Below are positions 46,675 through 55,187 of a DNA stretch of 64,000 nucleotides, in pieces (position 1 is the stretch's first letter; every line of letters starts with the position of its first letter). The notes under the pieces are model-generated. The model did no database searches. It was not told the DNA's origin and worked only from the letters and a program-made list of their open reading frames with translations. Source of the DNA: Brevundimonas sp. EYE_349. GTDB lineage: Bacteria; Pseudomonadota; Alphaproteobacteria; Caulobacterales; Caulobacteraceae. The stretch lies in assembly GCF_023147505.1 (NCBI RefSeq), contig NZ_JAHXPB010000001.1:496001-560000 (forward strand). Reading direction: 5' to 3'. Position numbers and translations under genes: made by a program.

Positions 46675-48030
46675 TTAGTCCTTGGCGAGGACCAGATCGT
46701 CTCCCGGCCCGGCCGCCGGATCGGGGCCGACGGCGATGGGTTGGGGTTGTCCATTCAGCGCCGCGGCCAGGGCGTCGCGATCCAGCGCGTTCTCCCAGCG
46801 GGCCACCACGATGGTGGCCACGGCGTTGCCGATGAAGTTGGTCAGGGCCCGGCACTCGCTCATGAAACGGTCGATGCCCAGGATCAGCGCCATGCCGGCG
46901 ACCGGCACGTCCGGCACGACCGACAGGGTCGCCGCCAAGGTGATGAAGCCGGCGCCCGTGATACCCGCCGCACCCTTCGAGCTGAGCATGGCGACCAGCA
47001 GAAGCGTGATCTGCTGCCAGATGGTCAGGTCGATGTTCAGCGCCTGGGCGATAAACAGGGCCGCCATCGTCATATAGATGTTGGTGCCGTCCAGATTGAA
47101 CGAATAGCCGGTGGGGACCACCAGGCCGACGACAGACTTGGCAGCGCCCGCGCGCTCCATCTTCGAGATCAGGCTGGGCAGGGCGGCCTCGGAGCTGGAC
47201 GTGCCCAGAACCAGCAGCAGTTCTTCCTTCAGATACCGGATCAGCTTCAGGATCGAGAATCCGTTGGCGATGCCCACCAGCCCCAGCACGCCGACGACGA
47301 AGATGATGGCCGTGACGTAGAAGGTCACGATCAGCGCCGCCAGATTGGCGATGGAGGCGATGCCATAGGCCCCGATGGTGAAGGCGAACGCCCCGAACGC
47401 CCCGATGGGCGCCGCCTTCATGACGATGGCCACCAGTTTGAACACCGCCACGCTCAGCGTCTCGAACAGGTCGAGCACCGGCTGGGCGCGCTCGCCGATC
47501 AGCGCCAGGGAGACGCCGAACAGGATGGAGACGAACAACACCTGCAGGATGTTGCCGGTTGAAAAGGCGCTGACCAGGGTGTCGGGAATGACGCCCATCA
47601 GGAAGCCGACGATGGTGCTCTCATGGGCGGCGGCGGCGTATTGTTCGACCGCGCCCGCGTTCAGCGTCGCCGGATCGATGTTCAGCCCTTGGCCGGGACG
47701 CACGATGTTGGCGATGATCAGGCCCACGATCAGGGCCAGGGTCGAAAAGACCAGGAAATAGGCGAAGGCCTTGGCCGCCACGCGCCCGACGCTGCCGAGG
47801 TCGCGCATCCCGGCGATGCCGGTCACGATGGTCAGGAAAATCACCGGTGCGATGACCATCTTCACAAGCTTGATGAAGCCGTCGCCCAACGGTTTCAGCC
47901 TCTCGCCGAACTCGGGCCAGAAATGGCCGATCAGCGCACCCAATGCGATGGCGATCAGCACCTGGAAGTACAGATGCCGATAGAACGGCCGGCGCACGAC
48001 CGGCGCGGTCTCTGATGGGACTGGGATCAC
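46675..48030 (-). CDS. dctA: Dicarboxylate/amino acid:cation symporter (DctA family)
   Basis: 451 residues from GTG 48030 (GGAG upstream; the frame to 48156 is unconserved). Family motifs: [18 protein letters not shown] (serine-rich reentrant loop), [25 protein letters not shown] and [18 protein letters not shown], plus [25 protein letters not shown]. Transports C4-dicarboxylates or acidic amino acids with cations. Divergent from dctB-dctD, its expected regulators. The TonB receptor gene starts 70 bp downstream. Confidence 0.94.
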   Translation of the reverse strand: MIPVPSETAPVVRRPFYRHLYFQVLIAIALGALIGHFWPEFGERLKPLGDGFIKLVKMVIAPVIFLTIVTGIAGMRDLGSVGRVAAKAFAYFLVFSTLALIVGLIIANIVRPGQGLNIDPATLNAGAVEQYAAAAHESTIVGFLMGVIPDTLVSAFSTGNILQVLFVSILFGVSLALIGERAQPVLDLFETLSVAVFKLVAIVMKAAPIGAFGAFAFTIGAYGIASIANLAALIVTFYVTAIIFVVGVLGLVGIANGFSILKLIRYLKEELLLVLGTSSSEAALPSLISKMERAGAAKSVVGLVVPTGYSFNLDGTNIYMTMAALFIAQALNIDLTIWQQITLLLVAMLSSKGAAGITGAGFITLAATLSVVPDVPVAGMALILGIDRFMSECRALTNFIGNAVATIVVARWENALDRDALAAALNGQPQPIAVGPDPAAGPGDDLVLAKD

Positions 48031-48270
48031 GAATGGCTCCTGATGTGCGGCCAGGCCGCAGTCTCCTCGATGGGCGCGATCTTCGCCGCGCTCCGGTCCG
48101 CCAGACCATTCCCCATGCCGCCATCGATGCAAAGCTGCACGATGATGATGGGCCATTTTGTTGTTTTTATTGAGCTATAAGGCGAAGCCCACGACAGTGT
48201 CACCGGCTATCGTGCGATATTTCGCGCGGACGACTAGCATCACAGTGCGATTATCCGCACAGTCGCCATC
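48031..48270. promoter_or_regulatory. Divergent dctA/dctB control region
   Basis: 240 bp, no gene. Two direct copies of GTGCGAT (48212-48218, 48245-48251) lie 33 bp apart, about three helical turns, just upstream of dctB, and could be activator sites. An AT-rich segment (about 48155-48180) lies on the dctA side. I found no convincing sigma-54 -24/-12 element on either strand. Confidence 0.4.
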
Positions 48271-50100
48271 ATGACGTCCTCAGCCTCAGTTGGTGTGGAA
48301 TGCCGCAAGCGCTCACGAAAGCCTCTTCGGCTGGCGCTGGCCGCATGGCTGGCGGCCGCCGTCTTCGCCGCGTTGGCGACAGGCGAAGCGGCGCGTCGTG
48401 GCGCGCAGGCGGAGTTGGCGCGTCAGGCGCAGTCGGCGGCGGCGCTTCATGCCGCCGTGCTCCGTAGCGAACTGGAGAAGCACCGCTCCCTGCCACTAGC
48501 CCTGTCCGGCGATCCGGACATAGCGAACCTGCTAAGATCGCGCGCGAACGCCGCCGATCCGGTCAATGCGAAGCTGGAGGGTCTGGCGCGTCAGACCCGT
48601 GCGGCGGCGATCTATGTCATCGACGCAGGCGGGCGCACGCGCGCGGCCAGCAACTGGCGCCTGGCGACCAGTTTCGTCGGCGCCGACTACGGCTTCCGGC
48701 CCTATTTCATCAATGCGATGAGAAGCGGCCAGGCCGAATTCTTCGCCCTGGGCACCGTGTCCGGCCGGCCGGGTCTTTATCTGGCCCGGCGCGTGGACGC
48801 CGCCGATGGCCGGCCGCTGGGCGTCGTTGTTGTGAAGGTGGAGTTCGACGCGCTGGAGGCCGAATGGCGTGCGTCGGGCGAACCGGCCTATGTCGTCGAT
48901 CCAGCCGGCGTCGTCCTGATCACCAGCGTCCCGGACTGGCGGTTCAGAACGCTCGACCCTCTGGATGAGACGCGCCGTCGCCTGACCCTGACCGGCCAGA
49001 CGCTTCGCGCCGAGGCGCTGCGTCCCCTGCCCTTCGATACGCCGCCGGACGACCAGCCGCGTCTGATGCGGACAGCGCCCATCGGCGGAGAGCAGCGCTG
49101 GATGCACGCCGCCGTCGGGACCGACACGCCGGGCTGGACCCTGCACCTGCTTTCGCCCAGTCGCGGCGCGGTCGAAGCCGCCGTAGCCAGCGCCCGCGCC
49201 CTGGCGGCCCTGATTGTGACCCTGCTGGCGGGGCTGATCGCGTTCCTGCTGCGCCGACGTCACCAGGCCCTGGTCCGGGCCCGCGCCGAGGAGGACGCCC
49301 GGCACGAGCTTGAGCGGCGCATCGACGAACGCACCCGCGAACTCAGCGACGCCAACGTCGCCCTCAGCGGCCAGATCGAGGAACGCCGACGCGCCGAGGC
49401 GGCTCGCGAACTGCTGCGCGACGAACTGGTGCAGGCCAGCAAACTGGCCGCCCTTGGCCAGATCGTGGCCAGCGTGGCCCATGAAATCAACCAGCCGGTC
49501 GCCGCCATCCAGACCCAGGCTGAAACCGCCGCCATCCTGCTGGATCGTCAGGACGCGGCCACGGCGCGCACCGCCCTGTCGCGCATCGGCGATTTGACCC
49601 AGCGGATCGGGTCGATCACCGAGAACCTGCGCACCTTCTCGCGCAAGACCGACCCCAAGATCGGCGTGGTGCGGTTGGAGGACGCCATCCACGGGGCCCT
49701 GCTGCTGACGCGCGGCCGCCTGGACGAGGGCGGCGTCGTTCTGGTTCGCGAAGGCGACGCCGACGTGGCCGTGCGCGCCGACCGCTTCCGCCTGGAGCAG
49801 GTCATCGTCAATCTGGTCAAGAACGCCGCCGAGGCGTTGGAGGGGCGTCCCGGCGCCCGGTTGACGCTGCGGGTGGAGCGATCGGAGGATCGCGTGCGCC
49901 TGATCGTGGCCGACAACGGGCCGGGCGTGCCCGCCGAGGTTCGCGCCCAATTGTTCACCCCCTTCATCACCACCCGCGCCAACGGCCTGGGCCTGGGTCT
50001 GGTCATCTGCCGCGATCTGGTCGCCGGGTTCGGCGGCGAACTGGATCTGGCCGACACCAGCGAAGGCGCCGCCTTCGTCGCCACCCTGAGGATCGCCTGA
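48271..50100 (+). CDS. dctB: C4-dicarboxylate sensor histidine kinase DctB
   Basis: 609 residues. TM1 (LALAAWLAAAVFAALATG), a periplasmic double PAS/Cache sensor (SFVGADYGFRPYFINAMRSGQ is the diagnostic RPYF ligand-binding block), TM2 (ALAALIVTLLAGLIAFLLRRRH), a coiled-coil linker, and the kinase: H-box VASVAHEINQPVAAIQ, N-box VIVNLVKNAAEAL, DNGPGV, TTRANGLGLGLVIC. It senses C4-dicarboxylates. It shares one nucleotide with dctD (TGATG). Confidence 0.94.
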   Translation: MTSSASVGVECRKRSRKPLRLALAAWLAAAVFAALATGEAARRGAQAELARQAQSAAALHAAVLRSELEKHRSLPLALSGDPDIANLLRSRANAADPVNAKLEGLARQTRAAAIYVIDAGGRTRAASNWRLATSFVGADYGFRPYFINAMRSGQAEFFALGTVSGRPGLYLARRVDAADGRPLGVVVVKVEFDALEAEWRASGEPAYVVDPAGVVLITSVPDWRFRTLDPLDETRRRLTLTGQTLRAEALRPLPFDTPPDDQPRLMRTAPIGGEQRWMHAAVGTDTPGWTLHLLSPSRGAVEAAVASARALAALIVTLLAGLIAFLLRRRHQALVRARAEEDARHELERRIDERTRELSDANVALSGQIEERRRAEAARELLRDELVQASKLAALGQIVASVAHEINQPVAAIQTQAETAAILLDRQDAATARTALSRIGDLTQRIGSITENLRTFSRKTDPKIGVVRLEDAIHGALLLTRGRLDEGGVVLVREGDADVAVRADRFRLEQVIVNLVKNAAEALEGRPGARLTLRVERSEDRVRLIVADNGPGVPAEVRAQLFTPFITTRANGLGLGLVICRDLVAGFGGELDLADTSEGAAFVATLRIA

Positions 50101-51431
50101 TGCAGTTCGCCCGCCTGACCGCCGTCGCCCTGATCGAGGACGACGCCGATTTCCGCCAGGCCCTGGTCGGGCGGCTGACGCTGGAGGGTCTGGACGTCCA
50201 TGCCTTCGCCAGCGCCGAAGCGGCGTTGAAGGCTGTCGATGCGGACTTTCCAGGCGTGGTCGTGACCGACCTGCGGATGCCCGGTCTTGACGGGCGGCAG
50301 CTGCTGGATCGGCTTCAGGCGCTGGACGCGGCCCTTCCGGTCATCATGATCACGGGCCATGGCGACGTCGCCGATGCGGTCGCGGCCATGCAGGCCGGCG
50401 CCTATGACTTCGTGGCCAAGCCCTTTCCCTTCGAACGGCTGCAGGACAGCCTGAACCGGGCGCTGGAGAAGCGGGGCCTGGTGTTGGAGAACCGCCGCCT
50501 CCTGGCCATGGCCTCCGACAGCGGTCAGGAGTTGCCGCTGGCCGGGGCCTCGCGCGCCATCACCGCCCTGCGCGCCACCATCGCCCAGATCGCCGACGCC
50601 CGCATGGACGTGCTGATCGAGGGCGAGACCGGCACGGGCAAGGAGGCCGTCGCCCGCGCCCTCCACAACGGCGGGCGGCGTCGGCTGGCGCCCTTCGTCG
50701 CCGTCAACTGCGGCGCCCTGCCCGACGGCCTGATCGAAAGCGAGCTGTTCGGCCATGAGCTGGGCGCCTTCGCCGGAGCCCTGCGTCGCCGTGTCGGCCA
50801 TGTGGAACGCGCCCACAACGGCTCGCTGTTTCTGGACGAGGTCGAGAGCATGCCGCTGGCCGTCCAAGTTAAGATGTTGCGGGTGCTGGAGGAGCGCGAG
50901 GTCCATCCCATCGGCGCCAACGAGCCGCGCGCCCTGGATCTGCGCGTGCTGGCTTCGTCAAAGATCGACCTGGAGGCCGGCGCGCGCGCCGGGACCTTCC
51001 GCGAAGACCTCTATTACCGGCTGAACGTGGTGCGACTGCGCGTGCCGCCGCTGCGCGAACGGCGCGAGGATATTCCCCTGCTGTTCGCCCACTTCCTGCG
51101 CCGCGCCGCCGACCGTCATGGGATCGAGCCGCCCGCCGTCTCGGACAGCGTGCGTCGTCGCCTGGTCGAGGCCGACTGGCCCGGAAACATCCGCGAACTG
51201 GCCCATTTCGCCGAGCGGGTCGCCCTGTCGCTGGACGACGCCGCGCGCCCGGCCGACGACGGCCTCAGCCTGCCCGACCGCCTCAACCGGTTCGAAGCGG
51301 AACTGTTGCGCGACGCCCTACAGACCCACCAGGGCGACATCGCCGCCGTCCTGGCCGAGATGCGTGTTCCGCGGAAGACGCTTTACGACAAGCTGGCCCG
51401 CCACGGCCTGAAGCCGGCCGCCTTCCGCTAG
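50100..51431 (+). CDS. dctD: C4-dicarboxylate response regulator DctD, with GAFAGA variant
   Basis: 443 residues: receiver (ALIEDDADF, VVTDLRMPGLDG, MITGHGDV, KPF), AAA+ sigma-54 activator domain (GETGTGKEAVARALH, NCGALPDGLIESELFGHE, GSLFLDEVESMPL, FREDLYYRLNVVRLRVPPLRERREDIPLL) and a Fis HTH (GDIAAVLAEMRVPRKTLYDKLARHGL). The sigma-54 contact loop GAFTGA reads GAFAGA, a Thr-to-Ala change at a key residue. Expected to activate dctA and perhaps the following receptor genes. Confidence 0.93.
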   Translation: MQFARLTAVALIEDDADFRQALVGRLTLEGLDVHAFASAEAALKAVDADFPGVVVTDLRMPGLDGRQLLDRLQALDAALPVIMITGHGDVADAVAAMQAGAYDFVAKPFPFERLQDSLNRALEKRGLVLENRRLLAMASDSGQELPLAGASRAITALRATIAQIADARMDVLIEGETGTGKEAVARALHNGGRRRLAPFVAVNCGALPDGLIESELFGHELGAFAGALRRRVGHVERAHNGSLFLDEVESMPLAVQVKMLRVLEEREVHPIGANEPRALDLRVLASSKIDLEAGARAGTFREDLYYRLNVVRLRVPPLRERREDIPLLFAHFLRRAADRHGIEPPAVSDSVRRRLVEADWPGNIRELAHFAERVALSLDDAARPADDGLSLPDRLNRFEAELLRDALQTHQGDIAAVLAEMRVPRKTLYDKLARHGLKPAAFR

Positions 51432-51436
51432 CACCT

Positions 51437-54400
51437 TCAGCCGGCCGGCGCCTGAACGTCTCCGGTGCGCTTCAGCTTGCCCCAGGTCTGGCCCAGGCCG
51501 GACAGGGCCCGCTCCAACGCGCGCCAGACGACCACATACATGATCTGGCGATAGACAAACCGCTGGGTGGGCAGCAGCCACAGGTCGCCGCGCTTTTCCC
51601 GATCAAAGCCAAAGGCGACCCAGCCCGCCGCCAGCTCCAGCAGGGTGAAGGCGACATAGACACCCAGGGTGAACCACAGGGTCGGATTGGGCGCCGCGTC
51701 CACATCGGCGTGCTGCGCCGCCGCCAGCCAGGCCAGGCCCTGCATCAAGATCGCCGCCGCCAGCTGCAGGTCGATCAGCGGCGCCAGCACCTGGCCAACG
51801 ATCTGGAACAGCCACAGGCTGGGCAAGGCCAGCCCGCCGAACCAGCCGTGCCGGAACGTCGAGCGCCGGTGTTTCCACAGGCATTGCAGGGTGCCGAAGC
51901 TCCAGCGGAAGCGCTGCTTCAAAAGACCGCCTAGCGACGACGGCGCCTCTGTGAAGGCCAGGGCGGTCGGCTCGTTGGCGATGACCCAGCCCGCCTCGCG
52001 CACCCGCCAGGTCAGGTCCATGTCCTCGGCCAGGGTATCGGAGCGGTAGCCGCCCAGGCTTCGCAACGCCTCGGCGCGCCAGGCCCCGATGGCGCCCGGC
52101 ACCACAGTCACCGCATTAAGCAGGGCCAGCGCCCGCCTGTCGATGTTCTGGCTTGTGATGTATTCGATGGATTGCCAGCGCGTGACCAGGTTGCTGCGGT
52201 TGCCGACCTTCACATTGCCCGCAACGGCCCCAACCTTGGGATCGGCGAACCAGGCGGCCAGTTTCGCCAGGGCGTCGCCGGACAGCTGGGTGTCGGCGTC
52301 GACGCCCACCACCACCGGGGCCGCGGCCTCCGTCAGCGCCAGGTTCAGGGCCGAGGCCTTGCCGCCGTTTGGCTTCCGCTTCAGCCGAACGCGCGGATCG
52401 TCGCCGAAGGCCGCCTTCACCACATCATAGGTGCCGTCGCTGGAACCGTCGTCGACCACGATGACCGATACGTCGACGTCGCGGCTGGACAACAGGCTGT
52501 CTATGGTCCGACGGATCACCGTGGCCTCGTTGTAGGCGGCGACCAGCACGTCCACGCGCGGCCTTGGCGCGGCCAGATCCAGCGGCTCTGCCCGGCGCCT
52601 GCGCCGCGACGCCAGCGCCAGCATCAGCACGATCCGGGCCAGGCCCAGGCCGATGGCCAGGTTGAAGCCGACGAACAGCACAACCCCGACCGCGTGCGAG
52701 AAGCCGAACGCCGCCGAATCCGCCGCGATCAGCGACCGCTCGCCCTTCGGCAGGGCCGGCATGGTCTGATCCGGGGTGCGCCCGACCAGGCCGCCGATGG
52801 TCGTCAGGCGATAGCCGCGCGCGCGCAGGGCGTCGATCAGCACCGGCAGGGCCTTGACCGTGGCGGACCGGTCGCCCCCGGCGTCGTGCAGCAGGATGGC
52901 GTGGCCTGCATCGGCCTGGGCCAGCACGTCCGCCACGATCTCGTCGGGCCGCAGGCGGTGCGTGCCGCCATCGGGGTTGGGGCGGCTCAGGTTCCAGTCG
53001 TTCGGGTCGATGGACTCGCCGGCCGTCGTATAGCCCAGCTTGGACGCCACCGCGATCGGCAGGATTTCGCCATAGGACTCCGGCTCTGAGTCGGCGTTGT
53101 AGGGAGGGCGGAACAGGGTGACCTGACGCCCCAGAATGCTTTCCAGCGCCCGGTCCGTCGCCGTCAGCTCCAGCCGCACCCGCTCCTCGTCCACATGGGC
53201 CATGTTGGGGTGGGTGAAGGAGTGGTTGCCGATCTCATGGCCCTCGTCACGCACACGCCGAACAAGGGCGGGGTTGGCCGCCGCATTGCCGCCGATCATG
53301 AAAAAGGTCGCCTTTACGCCCTTGGCCTTCAGGACATCCAGGATTTCGGGCGTCCATTCGGGATCGGGGCCATCGTCGAATGTCAGGGCCAGGGTGCGGT
53401 CGGGCGCCCCGGTGCGACGCACGGTCCAGGCCGAGGGCCAACGGGTCCAGACCTCGTCGCTGATCAGGCCGCTGACCGGGTCGACGGCGATGCGCCGTTC
53501 GCCCGCATGGGGGGTGTCGATCACGTTCAGCAGTTCACCCTGGCCGGTGAAGGCGATCTGCTGGGTCAGGGCCACGTGCTCCAGCGCGGGGATCACCTTG
53601 ATCGCAGGCGCGGCCTGACGCCCAAACACCTTCCAACTGGCGGGATCTTCCTCTCCCAGGGCCCACAGGGCTGCACCGCGCAGCCCCCTGCCCCGGCCCA
53701 TCGTCATGGCGTTGGCGACCGAGGCGGCGTCCTGCATCCAGACCTCGTGCGCGCGGCCCTGATCGTCGGTGTAGCGGAAGGTCGGCTGCAGAGCCTGGGG
53801 GTCGAAATCGACCACATTGGCGGGATTGTCCTCGGGCCGATAGCCGCGCGCCGTCGCCAGCGCCGCCGTCGTGGTCAGGGATTCGGCTGAACGGTCGCCA
53901 TCGCGCCAGTCATAGGAATAGGCCCCGATCCCCAGGATCAGCTTGTCCGCAGGCACAAGCTGGGTGAAGCGCGTCAACGCCTTGTCCACAAACAGGGCCG
54001 AAGAGATCGGGCCCGGCAGGCTGTCTTCCCCGTGTTCGTCATAGGCCATGATGGCGGCGTAATCGACGACGCTGGACAGGGCGCGGATGTCGTGATCGCT
54101 CAGCCCCACTTCCAGTGCGATGGACAACTCGCCCCCCTGGGCGTGCAGCCGCTGGCGCAACTGCGCCAGCCATGGCGTCAGCCGTTCGATCTGCTGCGGC
54201 GTCACCTGTTCGAAGTCGATCTGCAGACCGGCGAAGCCGTTGGCCTGAACGAAGCCGACCAGCTGATCCATGACGTGTTGTGCGTTGGCCGGCGACAGCA
54301 TGCGGTCGATACGGCCGGCGTCGAAACGCCCTTCCGTGGCGTTGCCGACCACCGGCACGATCTTGACCCCATGCGCGCGAGCCGCCGCGATCAGCGGCTT

Positions 54401-54862
54401 GGTGGTGGGGTTGCGCGTCGGATCCCAGTCCTTGGTCAGGATATCGCCGCCGTCGTCACGCAGCTCGATCCAGGTCGGATAGACATGGGTCAGATCACCC
54501 GCATGGCGCGCGAAGGAATCCAGCGCTCCGTCCTCCCACGGCGCGAACCAGGCGCCGGCGATGGGCGCGCCATTGGTCGAGGCCGCGCGGCTCGCCGGCC
54601 GCTGTCGGTGGGCGATGTAGTTCAACAGGGCGCGCTCGGCCCCATGGGTGCGATGGGCTGCCGCCGACGCAGCAGGCGACACGACCGACAGACCCGTCAG
54701 ACTGGGCAGGATCATCAGACTGGCCACGAATCCCGCCAGCACGACCCCCGCGACGATCGCCGCCGCCAGCGCGGCCATCCGCATCCGCCGCGCCCGACGC
54801 CCCGTCGCGTCCAGAAACACCGCCGGCCCGTCGCCCTGCGGTTTAGAAGCGTCCGACGTCAT
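51437..54862 (-). CDS. Trimodular exopolysaccharide enzyme: GH18-like + polysaccharide deacetylase + GT2 synthase
   Basis: About 1141 residues from ATG 54862 (GTG 54898 is an alternative). TM1 (about 28-52); a GH18-like hydrolase region (95-440: LQIDFEQVT, AAIMAYDEHGEDS, LGIGAYSYDW); a NodB deacetylase (485-690: LTFDDGPDPEWTPEIL, GHEIGNHSFTHPNM, FRPPYNADSE); TM near 730; and a processive GT2 (770-1000: VLVAAYNEATVIRRTIDSLL, VDADTQLSG, EDMDLTWRVREAG, QRFRW) followed by membrane helices. It combines in one chain what PgaB and PgaC do for poly-GlcNAc, so it likely makes and trims an N-acetylhexosamine polymer. No other polymer genes are adjacent. Confidence 0.9.
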   Translation of the reverse strand: MTSDASKPQGDGPAVFLDATGRRARRMRMAALAAAIVAGVVLAGFVASLMILPSLTGLSVVSPAASAAAHRTHGAERALLNYIAHRQRPASRAASTNGAPIAGAWFAPWEDGALDSFARHAGDLTHVYPTWIELRDDGGDILTKDWDPTRNPTTKPLIAAARAHGVKIVPVVGNATEGRFDAGRIDRMLSPANAQHVMDQLVGFVQANGFAGLQIDFEQVTPQQIERLTPWLAQLRQRLHAQGGELSIALEVGLSDHDIRALSSVVDYAAIMAYDEHGEDSLPGPISSALFVDKALTRFTQLVPADKLILGIGAYSYDWRDGDRSAESLTTTAALATARGYRPEDNPANVVDFDPQALQPTFRYTDDQGRAHEVWMQDAASVANAMTMGRGRGLRGAALWALGEEDPASWKVFGRQAAPAIKVIPALEHVALTQQIAFTGQGELLNVIDTPHAGERRIAVDPVSGLISDEVWTRWPSAWTVRRTGAPDRTLALTFDDGPDPEWTPEILDVLKAKGVKATFFMIGGNAAANPALVRRVRDEGHEIGNHSFTHPNMAHVDEERVRLELTATDRALESILGRQVTLFRPPYNADSEPESYGEILPIAVASKLGYTTAGESIDPNDWNLSRPNPDGGTHRLRPDEIVADVLAQADAGHAILLHDAGGDRSATVKALPVLIDALRARGYRLTTIGGLVGRTPDQTMPALPKGERSLIAADSAAFGFSHAVGVVLFVGFNLAIGLGLARIVLMLALASRRRRRAEPLDLAAPRPRVDVLVAAYNEATVIRRTIDSLLSSRDVDVSVIVVDDGSSDGTYDVVKAAFGDDPRVRLKRKPNGGKASALNLALTEAAAPVVVGVDADTQLSGDALAKLAAWFADPKVGAVAGNVKVGNRSNLVTRWQSIEYITSQNIDRRALALLNAVTVVPGAIGAWRAEALRSLGGYRSDTLAEDMDLTWRVREAGWVIANEPTALAFTEAPSSLGGLLKQRFRWSFGTLQCLWKHRRSTFRHGWFGGLALPSLWLFQIVGQVLAPLIDLQLAAAILMQGLAWLAAAQHADVDAAPNPTLWFTLGVYVAFTLLELAAGWVAFGFDREKRGDLWLLPTQRFVYRQIMYVVVWRALERALSGLGQTWGKLKRTGDVQAPAG

Positions 54863-55187
54863 CTCAGCCCAACCCCGTCGCGGCCAATCCCGCGTCACGT
54901 CGTCGCATATCGATCAAGAACGGCGGGATATGGGCGAAGCTGCGCCCGGGACGGGGCCTGCGGAATTTCACGTCGCAGTTGTCCAGACAGATCGCGAGGG
55001 CGCGATTGTGGACGCGGCCCTGCGTCGGCAATGCTGTCTGTCCATTTTTTTGAAAGAGAGAAAAAATGGCGGAGACGGAGGGATTCTCCGCTGTGTGACA
55101 AATCCAGCATTGAATCGTAAAGATTATTGGTTTCGCTAACCTTTTCAGCTTGCCGTGTCACACATTTTGTCACACACCTCCCCTGAA
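54863..55187. other. Boundary region between the chromosome and the phage-like element
   Basis: 325 bp without a supported gene. It contains an A/T hairpin CCATTTTTT/AAAAAATGG (55042-55050, 55061-55069) and repeats of TGTCACACA near the integrase. G+C falls from about 55040 onward. The left attachment site should lie here if integration was beside the integrase gene; its core cannot be set without the right end. Confidence 0.5.
55092..55176. repeat. TGTCACACA repeats in front of the integrase
   Basis: TGTCACACA occurs at 55156-55164 and 55168-55176 (12 bp apart) and its inverse inside TGTGTGACAAA at 55092-55102; the latter is an 11-bp perfect inverted repeat with 55166-55176. These fit integrase arm-type sites or an operator for the integrase promoter. 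If translation began at GTG 55155 they would be partly coding. Confidence 0.55.

Noticed and set aside
48031..48270. Sigma-54 promoter for dctA
   Set aside because: TGCAGCTTTGCA on the minus strand has the TTGC part but no GG at the required spacing; other candidates have 12 instead of 10 intervening bases.
54648..55139. Plus-strand 163-codon frame across the start of the GT2 fusion gene and the phage boundary
   Set aside because: Its first half is antisense to a well-supported gene and the remainder matches nothing I recognise; no RBS stands out.
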